From contig NZ_CANLEA010000003.1 in NCBI RefSeq assembly GCF_947489565.1, positions 248,001 to 312,000 on the forward strand: DNA of 64,000 nt, read 5' to 3'. Below, in pieces: positions 41,501 through 53,500 of this stretch. Made by a program: the position numbers and the translations under genes. The notes under the pieces are model-generated. The model was not told the origin of the DNA, did not search any database, and was given only the letters and a program-made list of their open reading frames with translations. The stretch comes from an uncultured Kordia sp. GTDB taxonomy: Bacteria; Bacteroidota; Bacteroidia; Flavobacteriales; Flavobacteriaceae. The number at the start of each line of letters is the position of its first letter. Position 1 is the first letter of the stretch.

Positions 41501-44500
41501 ATAACCAGCTCCTGCTTTTAGTATTCCCCAAATACCAACCATTAATGCTGTTGATCTGTCCAACATTAAACCAATTAAACTATCATCCGTTATATCGTAA
41601 TTTTTTCTGATGAAGCGCGCTAATCGATTGGATTTTGCATTGAGTTCACTATAAGTAAGTTCTTTTCCTTCTGAGGCAACTGCTATTGCATGAGGAGTTT
41701 TTAAAACCTGTTCTTCAAATAATTCTACAACCGTTTTAGTGATGTTGAATTTCTTAGTTTGATTGAAGGTATCTAATAGTATATTTTTCTCTTCTTTAGG
41801 CAAGTACGCTACTGATTTTAACGATTCATTTTCAGAAGTAGTGAGTCCGTTTACTAATTCTTTGTAATGATTTGAAATCTGTACTATTCTTTCTATAGTG
41901 TATAAATCGGTGTTGTAATCTATGTGAAGTGTTACTTTTTCATCTTCTAAGTGAAATGTAATGACAAGATCATATTTGCTTTGCGCTGTTGGTATTGTTA
42001 GTTCTTCAATATCCAAATCTTTTACATTCGACTGTAAAACCTTATTTGTGTTTGCTTCATTGAATACAACCATGACATCAAATAGCGGCGATCTTTGTAA
42101 GTCTCGTTTTATATTGAGTTCTTCTATAAGTTCATCAAAAGGATAGTCTTGATTTGCAAACGCATCTAAAAGGTTTCTTTTTTCAGTTTCTAATACCTCT
42201 GCAAAGGTGTCGCTTTCTGAAAACGTAGTTCGTATGGCCAGCGTATTTGTGTAAAATCCGATTTGATCTTGCAATGTAAGTACTGGTCTTCCTGCAATAG
42301 GAATACCAACGACAATATCTTCTTGTTTTGAATATTTGTAGAGCAATGCTTTCACTGACGCCATGAACACCATAAATAAACTGGCATTGTGTGCTTTTCG
42401 GAATGTATCTATTTTTTGTACAAGCGTGTTCTCTAATGTCGTTGTAAAAGAAGAACCATTGTATGTTTTTTGGATCGGTCTTTTACGGTCGTTTGGCAAT
42501 TTTAAAGCAGCTACTTCGTCTTTAAATATATGTTTCCAATATTGTTTTTGTTGTTTATACTTCCCTTCATATAATCCCTTTCTTTGCCAAGCAGCATAAT
42601 CTTTGTATTGAATTGACAGTTGTGGAAGCGGATTTTCTTTGCCATGATTATACGCATCATATAGCGCTATTATTTCTTTAAGAATGACATCCATAGACCA
42701 TCCATCAGAAATGATATGGTGAATGGTAAACAAGAAAACATGTCGATCGTCTTTTAACGGAATAAGTTTTAATCTAAATAAAGGTCCATTAACAAGATCG
42801 AAAGGTTTTTTCGCTTCTTCTTGAATTTTTAATTCTATCGTATCTTCAATCGTTAGCGTCTCAACTTCCACTGAGAATTTAGATTCCGTATAGTCAAGTA
42901 TTGTTTGTTTTGGTTCGCCATTTTCTGACACAAAAACAGTTCGTAAACTCTCATGTCGTTCCACCAATGTTTTATATGCATCTTTGAAGGCTTTTAGGTT
43001 TAAATTCCCTGTAATCATATATGCGCTAGGCATATTATATACATGAGAATTTGGCTCTAATTGATCCAATACCCACAATCGTTGTTGCGCATTTGAAACT
43101 TCATAGAAATCCTGCTCTATTGTTTTTTGAATATCATCGAATGGTATTTTTCCAAATGCATCTATGACTTTAGAAAGTTCTGCAATTGTAGCACTCATAA
43201 AGAAATCTTTCAATTGAAGATCGATACTAAAAGCTTTGTTGATTCTTAAAATAATCTGTGTTGCTTTTAAGGAATGTCCTCCAATCATAAAGAAATTATC
43301 TGTAATACTGATAGTTTCTTTTTGTAAAATATCGAGCCAGATTTCTAAAACCTTTTCTTCTGTTTCCGTTTGTGGTTTTACTGTTTTTGAAGACGTACTT
43401 GTGTTGCTGTTTTCAGGCGTTGGCAATGCTTTTCTATCAATTTTTCCATTAGGTGTTTGTGGAAATTCGTCTAATTGAATATAAAACGAAGGAAGCATAT
43501 ATGCTGGAAGTATTCCTTTAAGATACTCGTATAGTGCAGTTGTATGTATTGTTTTTGTTGCTGTAAAATAAGCCGCCAATTGGTGTTCGCCAGTTTTCTC
43601 TTTATGCGCAACTACCAATACAGTTTCTATCTGTGAATAGTTAGAAAGCAATTGTTCTATTTCTCCAATTTCAATTCTAAAACCTCTTATTTTTACTTGG
43701 TTGTCTTTTCTTCCAAGAAACTCCATATTTCCATCAGGCAATAGTTTTCCTAAATCCCCTGTTTTATAAAGTCTTTGTCCTTTTTCAAAAGGATTTTCAA
43801 TAAATTTATCTAGTGTTAACGCTTCACGATTTAAATATCCTTTGGCAAGTCCGTCACCCGAAATACAGAGTTCTCCAACAGTCCCTTCTGGAACTAAATT
43901 TAGATGCTCATCTACAATATAAAACCTTGTGTTGTGTATCGGTTTTCCAATCGGAATATTGATGTCATCTGTTTTTAATTGATAACAACTACTATAGGTT
44001 GTATCTTCCGATGGACCATACAAGTTCCTTACTTTCATTGCATCGCAATCAAGATTTGCTTTGAGTGCTAATGGAATTGGCTCACCAGCCATATTCAAAA
44101 CAGTTACATTGTCGAGGTTTGTATTTTCTTTCACCAAGTTTTCAACTACGCTTGGCACTGTATTGATCAGTATATTTTTTTCGGAAGTAACATGTGTTTT
44201 GATGTCAAGTCCTGATTGTAAAACTCGAATTTTCTTTCCGACAGTTAACGTGAAAAACAACTCAAATACCGAAAGGTCAAAACAGTAGGATGTTGCAGAG
44301 AATACAATGTCAAAGTTGTCATTTTTAAATTCTTCTTGCGCCCAATACACTAATGCTAGTACATTTTTATGTGTAATTAAGACACCTTTTGGCAATCCTG
44401 TAGATCCTGAGGTATAAATTACATATGCAGTATGCGTTACGTCATATGTTGGTTTTTCAAAATAAGGCGCATCATGCGTTAGAGCATCGAGCAGTATACA

Positions 44501-47500
44501 GGATACATTTTTATCAAAGTATGAGCGATATTTATCAAGTGTAATTGCTGTTTTTACCGCACTATCTTTTAGAATGAATTCTATTCTTTTTTGAGGATAG
44601 TTTGGATCAATAGGTACATATGCTGCTCCAGATTTTAAAATTCCTAATAGCGCGATGACCATTTTTTCAGAACGATCCATCAGTACACCAACTAAATCAT
44701 TTGGTTTTACATGATGTTCAAAAATTAACTGATGCGCTATTGCATCTGATGCTTTATTGAGTTCTTCATAGGTTATAGAATTATCATCGAAAAGAACTGC
44801 TATTTCATGCGGTGTTTGCTGTGCTTGTTGTTCAATTAATTCCTGTATTGTTACAGATTTATTGAATTCAATATTTGTACTGTTGCTTGTTGTTAATTTA
44901 TTTTTTTCCTGTGCAGAAATATATGTTACTTCTCTCACAAGAACGCTTGGATTTTGAGCAACCTCAGCAAGTATATTTTGGTAATGCGAAAGAAGACGTT
45001 CAACTCTTTGAGCAGAGAATATATCTGTATTGTATTCTAATTCTAGTTCAAATCCTGTTGCAGTTTCAACAAAATTAAAGTTAAAATCAAATTTACTCAC
45101 ACAAGAGTTTACAGGATACGAATCAATTTTTATGCCTTCAACTTCCGCAAGTTCATCACTATTTAAGGTATTTGACTGCATTGCAATCATCACATCAAAT
45201 AAAGGAGATCGTGCTAAGTCTCTTTCTAATTTTAACTCTTCTACCAACGTATCAAACGGATAGATTTGGTGTTCGTATGCTTCTAAAGCAGTTTCTTTTA
45301 CTTTTTCCAATACTTCACAGAACGAAAATTCAGGATGAATTGTAGTACGCATGGCTAGCGTATTGACATAAAAGCCTATTTGATCGTCTAATCCTGCAAC
45401 ATTTCTTCCTGCAACTGGTGAACCAACGATGAGATCTTGTTGTCCTGTATATCTGAATAACAACACTTTTAATGCGCCAAGAAATATCATGAATAAACTT
45501 GCTCCTTGTTGTTCTCCTAAAGTTCGTAATTCGGCAACTTTGTCTTCTGTAAGTACGACTCTTTGTATATGACCATTTACTGTTTTGATAGGAGGTCTTG
45601 GAAAATCAGTAGTTATATTTAAAACAGGAAGTTCTCCTGAAAATTTTTCTAACCAATATTCTTTATGTACATCAATAGATGAAGCTGCTAATTGTTTGTT
45701 TAAAAAGGCTACATAATCCTTGTATTGAATTTGTAATTTCGATAGTGGATTTGGTTTTCCTTCACTATAAGCATTGTATAATGTTTTTAGCTCGTTTACC
45801 AACACATTTACTGACCAACCATCGGAAATAATATGGTGAATGTTTAATAGCAAGATGTGTTCCTCAGCGTTTATTTGCAATAATTGCACATTCATCAATG
45901 ATCCTTCCGCCAAGTTGAATGTCCTTTTTTGCTCTTCTTCTATAATCGCAGCAATTTCTTGTTCTATATTCTGTACAGCGCTTAGATCTCTATAGTTGAT
46001 CTTGTAATCAACTTCTTCTTTTGGTGTAATTTTCTGCTTTGGTAACTCATCAACTACCACAAAGTTGGTTCTGAAACTTTCGTGGCGATCTATGACAGAT
46101 TGAAAACTTTTGTTAAAGATTTCGACATCTATCTTTCCATATAATTTACAAGACCAGAAAATATTATACGCATGTTTTTCTTCATTAAATTGATCTAGAA
46201 TCCACAATCTTTTTTGAGCATTAGACAACTCATAATATTCACTTAATGGTATTGGAGTTATTTCTTTCTCTTCCAGAGTAGAGATATCGCTTACAGCTTT
46301 CGATAGTAGATCAATCGTAGGATTATTAAACAATTCAGAAAGCTTCACTTTCAAGTTCATTTCCTTCGCTGCTTTTGCCATAATGCGCATAGCTTTGATA
46401 GAATTCCCTCCTAATGCAAAGAAATTATCATGTATTCCAAAGTCTGTTTTTTCTAAGATTTCTGCCCATAGATTGAAGAACTGTTTTTGTACTTTGTTCT
46501 TTGGAAGCACTATTGCTACGGTAGTTTTTTCTTGAATTTCTAATAGACTTGGTAATTTTTTTGTGTCAATTTTCCCGTTTGAATTGCGTGGAATTTTTTC
46601 AAGTTTGTGCACATACGTTGGCACCATATATCCTGGCAATCGTTGCGAGAGCCATCCTTGGAGTTTTAAGTGATCGACATCAGTGGTAGACAGGTAGAAT
46701 AAAACGATATTTAATTCGCCTTCGTTATCACGTAAAGTGGTTACAAAACTTTCATGTAAAGCTTCATATTCAAATAATGTTTTCTGAATTTCGGCAAGTT
46801 CAACTCTATATCCTCTTATTTTTATTTGTTCGTCATTTCTTCCTAAGAATTTTAGGGTACCATCTTCCATCCATTTCCCTATATCTCCCGTACGATACAT
46901 CTTTTCGGAAGTTTGTAATGGATTTGTGATGAATCGCTTCTTAGTCTCATCGTTCAAGTTTAAGTATCCTTGAGCAAGTCCATTACCAACCACATATATT
47001 TCTCCTTCTACACCTTGAGGCACTAAGTTCATATGCTCGTCAAACAGATATATTTTATGATTCGTTATTGGCGTTCCAATAATATTTACATCATGTAAAG
47101 ACGTTATTTTTTGAAATGTAGCACAAACCGTTACTTCAGTTGGTCCGTACGTATTGTATATAGCTACTTTGTGTATCAGTCGATTTATTTGCTCTGGTCG
47201 CAGCGCTTCTCCACCACTTATCAGAATGCGTAATTTTCCTAGTTTGTCTAGTTCTTGGTTTAATTCATTGATTACCAAAGGTGTTGTACTAAGTACAGTA
47301 GCTCCGTGTTGTTCAATGAGTTCTGCTAAGCCTTTTATATCTTTTCCTCCTTCTTTGGAGATCAAAATACAAGCACCAACACATAATGCTGGAAATATTT
47401 CTTCTATGGCAACATCGAATCCAATGGATGATTGCTGAATGACTTTGTCTGTTGCAGTAAGATCGTAATAGTCAATAAATGTTTTGACATAATCATTTAA

Positions 47501-50500
47501 TGAGAATCTAGAAATCATCACTCCTTTTGGTTCACCTGTAGAACCGGAAGTGTACATGATATACGCTAGCTCATCTTTCTGTATTGTTATAGAAAGATTT
47601 TCTGCTTTATAATTGTGTGCGACGTCTTCTCGCAGTATTTGTAATGTATCGTTTTGAATTTCATCAGCGCTCCATGTATCTGTGATGATTACTTTTAAAT
47701 GACTACTATCAATTATTTTTTCAATTCTTTTAGCTGGATAATCAGGATCAATTGGAATAAATGTCGCACCAACTTTTAAGACCGCTAGAATGCTAATAAT
47801 TAATTTTTCTGATCGCTCTGAAACAATCCCAATAAAATCACCTTGTTGTATTCCAACTTCTTTACTAAGGTATGTTGCTAGTTTATCAACGCGTTGTGCA
47901 AGTTCTATGTAGGTTAATGCATGATCTTCCGAAGTTTTTACAGCAATATTTGTTGGATTGATACGAACCTGATTGTCAAATGCAGCTATAATATTAAAAT
48001 CAGTAGTGTTTGTAATTGTGTTCCCAAACTGATCTAATAGTTCATTTTTTTCTTCTTTCGTAATGAATTCGTATTCATGTAGTTTCAATTCGCTTTGTGC
48101 AATGACTTGTTTGGCAAGTGTTTCAAAATGATGGAACAATCGCGTCATTTGACCTTCCGTAAATAATTGTGTATTGTAACGAATTTTTACGCTCCAATAG
48201 CCTTCAAACTGATTGAACTCAATCAATAAATCGTTAATACTTGTACCGTTGTCAACTTCCTTTATGGCTTCAATGGCAACTTCATGAGTTCCTTTTGATT
48301 TTTCAAGAAATTTATTGTCAAAATTTTGTAATACTACCAATACGTCAAATAATGGAGAACGACTTGTGTCTCTTTTTAAGTCAAGCTCTTCAATCAATTT
48401 ATCTATTGGATAAAATTGATGTTCAAGTGCTTCTAATACCGTTTCTTTGGTGGTTTCGAATAACTCTAAAAAGTTATCATTTTCACTAAACGTAGTTCTT
48501 AACGGCAATACATTTAGATAATATCCTAATTGATTTTCCAGATCATCATGATTTCTTCCCGCCATAGGAGATCCTAAGATGATATCTGTTTGATTGGTAT
48601 ATCTGTAAAAAAGTAATTTTAATACCGAAAGAAGTGCCATGTATAAACTTCCTTGTTGATTTTCGGAAATCTTTTGCAATCCTTCCATAATATCATCTTC
48701 AAGTTTATAACTCAGTGTATTTCCTTCACTTGTCATCACCGATGGTCTTGGTTGATACGTTGGCAATGATAAGACCGGAATTTCTCCTTTGAATCGATTG
48801 TGCCAATAGTTCGCATCAGTTATACCTTGTGCTTCGGTAAGTTGGTGTTGTTGCCAAAACACGAAGTCGGTATATTGAATGCTCAGCGGTTGTAGCGTAT
48901 GTTCTTCTTCTCTTTTGGAAGCGTTGATTAATCCAATAAGTTCATTAGAGAATACGTCTATAGACCATCCGTCAGAAATGATATGATGTATGGTGAATTG
49001 TACCGTGTAGGATTGGTTTTTCTCTTGAATTAACGTAATTCGAAATAGTGGTGCTTCTTCAAGATTGAATGGCTTTTTAGCATTTTCACTCGCCATTTTT
49101 TGCCAATCGGCTTCTAGTGCATCTATTGAAGATATATACTCTATTGGAAGTGTAATGTCGGCACTGTTTTCTATTTTCAATAAGGGTTCTCCTTCCGTTA
49201 CTACAAAAGAGGTTCGCAAGCTTTCATGACGTTCAACAATCGTTTTTATAGCTTTTTCAAAATGTTTTTCAATAGCATTTCCTGTGAGTTTGAAAGTCCA
49301 TGACAGGTTAAACGCTGCATGTTGATCTTCAAATTGAGAAAGTATCCACATTCTTTTTTGCCCATAAGACAACGGATAAAAATCTTTTATTGCTGCTTTC
49401 GGAATATTATGTGCTGCTTCATGAGTGTCTGAATTGTGTATACAGTTTTGAGAGAAGCTTCTAATTGTAGGATATTTGAATACCTCCAACATGGATAGTT
49501 TTACGCCAAAGGTTTTTGTAATTCTAGAAATGATTTGTGTTGCCTTCAGCGATTGTCCTCCTATTTCAAAAAAGTTATCTGTAACTCCTAAGGTTTCTTT
49601 GTCTAAAACTTCTTTCCAAATACGCAATAGCTTTTCTTCTATTTCGTTACTTGGTGTTATGGCTTCACGAGCTCCTACTACTTCATCCCATGTGGTTTTG
49701 AAGAGTTTTGTTTTATCAATTTTCCCATTGTTGTTTACAGGAAATTTATCCAGCATAATATATCCTCTAGGAATCATATAATGCGGCAACGAGTTTTCTA
49801 AATGTGCTTTTATAGCCTCATTTTCAATTTTGTTTTGACTTTCAATGTAGGCGACTAAATATTTTTCTTCTTCAGTAGTAACAACTCGTATGATGGCATC
49901 ACTAATTTCTTTGTGTAGCAATAGTGTTTTCTCAATTTCGCCAAGTTCAATTCTGTAGCCTCTTATTTTTAATTGCGTATCCGTTCTTCCTAAAAACTTA
50001 ATGGTTCCGTCTGCCAACCACATTCCAGTATCACCTGTTTTGTAGAGTCTTCCTTCTGAAATTTGCGGATGCTTTTGAAATGCTTTTGCTGTTTCTGCTT
50101 CCGAGTTCACATATCCTTCTGCCAATCCTATGCCTTCTACATAAAGTTCTCCTGAGATTCCTACTGGAACTGGACGCATATTTGTATCTAATACATGAAT
50201 TTTGTGGTTTGGAAGTGGCTTTCCAATGATGTCTATTTCTGATGTTTCTTTTATACGATGATACGTAACACAAACAGTAGCTTCTGTTGGTCCATACGTA
50301 TTAAAAATAGCTACCTGATCAATCAATTGATCAATATATCTTGCCTTTAATTTATCGCCTCCACTTATTAAAATTCGCAATGAAGTTAGGTAGTCCGATT
50401 TTTTGTTTAATTCATTGATGATAAGTGGCGTGGTACTCAATATTGTAATATCATTTTGCTGAATCACGCTTGTAACTTCATCAATATCTCTTCCACCTTC

Positions 50501-53500
50501 TTTCATTAGGAATAATTCTCCACCAGCACAAAGAATTGGAAATATTTCTTCTACAGAAACATCAAAAGCTAAAGATGATTGTTGAAGTATTTTGTCTTGA
50601 GAAGATAGCGTGAAATATGCTGTGAATGTTGTGATATAATCATTCAATGCAGCATGATTTATCATCACACCTTTTGGCATTCCTGTAGTTCCTGAGGTGT
50701 ATAAAATATACGCCAATTGTGTATCAGAAATAGGAAGACCAAGATTTTCACCTTCGTACTTGTTTAGTGTCGCTTTTGCTTCGTTTAAGGAAAGTAAAGC
50801 GATATTGAGACTTCCTTGATTGTCTTCAAAATCAATATCCGTAATTACACAATCTGCTTTGGCATTTTCAAGCATATATGCAGTTCGTGCCATTGGTGTT
50901 TCTGGATCTACAGGAACATAACATCCGCCTGTTTTTAAAATGGCTAGTATTGTTATTATTTGCCATTCAGATCGTTGAATATATACTCCTATTTTGCTTT
51001 CTGCTTTGTAAAATGGTTGTTGTGTGAGGTATGCTGCAAACTGATTTACTTTTGTGTTGAGTTCTCCATACGTCCATTGCTTTCCTTCAAAAACTAGTGC
51101 GATAGCATTTGCATTTTTTTCTGCTTGCGCTTCAAATCTTTCGATAACCGACATAGAAGTTTCTCTAACCTCAGCAGTTTCAAAAGATTGTAATTGTTGT
51201 TTTTCTTCCATTGACAAGTAATCATATTCACCAATTTCTATGCTTGGTTCTTGAATGACTTGTTTTAGCAATTCTTTAAAGTGTACTGCCATTCGGCTGA
51301 TGTTCTCATGCTCAAATAGATCCGTATTGTATTTTAACTTGCATGATAGTTCCGAATTTTCGTAAAAGAATTCAAATTCAAGATCGGTGATACTATGATT
51401 TGTCTCTGTTTTTATGGCTTGAATATTCGCTTCAGAGAGATCGTTCAAGTAAAAAGAATCTTCAAAATTTTGGAACAATAGTAATACATCAAATACAGGT
51501 GTTCTTCCCAAGTCTTTTCTTAAGTCTAATTCATCTACCAATTGATCAAAAGGATATGCTTGATGCGTAAATGCATCCAATACTTTTTGTTTCGCTTTTG
51601 CCAAAAGTGTATTGAAATGATCGTCGCTATTGATTGATAAACGAAGCGGTAATGTATTTAAGAAGTATCCTATTTGATCTTCCAATTCTGTTTGGTTTCT
51701 TCCTGCAGTATCTGTTCCTATTATAATGTCGTTTGCGCCCGTATATCGATGTAGCAATATGTTCAGTGATGACAACAAGGTCATAAATATTGTTACTGAT
51801 TCCTTTTGACAAAACTGTTCTAATTCTGCGGTAAAATCAGAAGAAAAGTTGAAACTGACTTCTGCTCCATTAAAAGTTTGAATTAATGGTCTTGATTTAC
51901 TAAAAGGCAATGATAAGAGTGGAAGTTCTTCTTTTAATTCGGTATGCCAGAACGTTCTACTTGGCACTATTGCTTCTGTTGCAAGCACTTGTTTTTGCCA
52001 CACTGCATAATCTTTATATTGCAGTGAAGGTGCTAATTTTATCGTGTTTTGATTATGCAGATTTGCGCTGTATAATTCTTGTATTTGCTTTGTGAGTATT
52101 CCCATAGACCAACCATCAGTGATTATGTGATGAATGGTAAATGTAATGTATGATTGTTCGCCGTTGACATTCATAATTCCAACACGCAATAAGGGTCCGT
52201 TTTCTAGGTCAAATTGTTTGATGGCTTCTTTTCTAAGTCGCTCTTCAACTAAGCGTTCTATATTGTTTGATCCATTTAATTGTATCTGATCAATAGTAAA
52301 TGAAAAGTCTTCTTTAGCCTGTACTTTTTGAACTAATCGATCATTGATTTCTATAAATGTTGTTCTTAGGATTTCATACGCATTAATGATTTGTATGAAT
52401 GTTTTTTCTAAGGCATTGACATCAATATTTCCTTCTATTTTATAGGCACTTACCAGATTGTATGCTGCATAGTTTTCTTCAAATTGCTGTAACAACCAGA
52501 ATCTTCGTTGTGCAAAAGAAGTAGGATAATATAGGAAGGTTGCTGTTTTTTCAATTTTTGGAATTGCTTGCTCCGTATTTGCTTTGTGAATATGTGCAAC
52601 CAATTCATTTAATGTAGGATTTGTGAACAAATCTTTTAATGATACCTGAACGCCTAGAAGTTCTTGAATTCGGTTTGAAAATCTAGTTGCTGCGATACTA
52701 TTTAAACCTGTATCGAAGATATTATCTGTCAACTCGATATGATTATTATCAAATAGCTCATTCCAGATATGAAGTAATTTTTCTTCCGTACTAAGATTTT
52801 CAGACAGCGCTTTGTTTGCTTCTACATATAGTAAGTGTTCTATATCATTTAATTGCTCTAAAAAAGCACCTTCGCCATATCTTTGAATTAGTTTAAAGTT
52901 TTGAATTTTACCACTCGTCGTTCTAGGAATTTTTCGAATTGCAATTACTTCGCTAACTTCTAAACCAATAGACTCTAGCACCATCTTTTTAATTGATTGT
53001 ACATGTGTTATAAAATCTTCTAGTTTCTTTTTAAATAATACAAAGACTACTAGCTTTTCATAGCCTTCATCATTTTTAATTCCGCAAGCAACCGTTTTTC
53101 CTAGATCGAATTCAGGTAATTTTTCACCTATTACTCTTTCTATATCATGAGGATAATAATTCTGCCCATTGATGATAATGATGTTTTTTGCTCTACCTGT
53201 AATTACAATTCTTCCTTGATCAAAAAAGCCTAAATCTCCAGTTTTCAGCCATTGATCTGATGTAATGATATCGTTTGTTTTTTCTTGATTGTTATAGTAT
53301 CCAGCAGTTACATTTTTACCTTTAATTTGAATATGTCCAATATATCCTTCGTCCAATACATTATCGTATTCGTCACATATTTGGATTGCACAGTTTTTTA
53401 TTGGATATCCGTTTTGAACAAATGAAACTGTTTCATTGGTAGCAGCTCCATCAAGAATTTGAATGTGATCTCCTGTGTTTAAGTGATTTCTATCTAATTG

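Noticed and set aside
50031-51812. Minus-strand ORFs 50031-50273 and 51627-51812
   Set aside because: Out-of-frame overlaps inside NRPS-A; no domain content.
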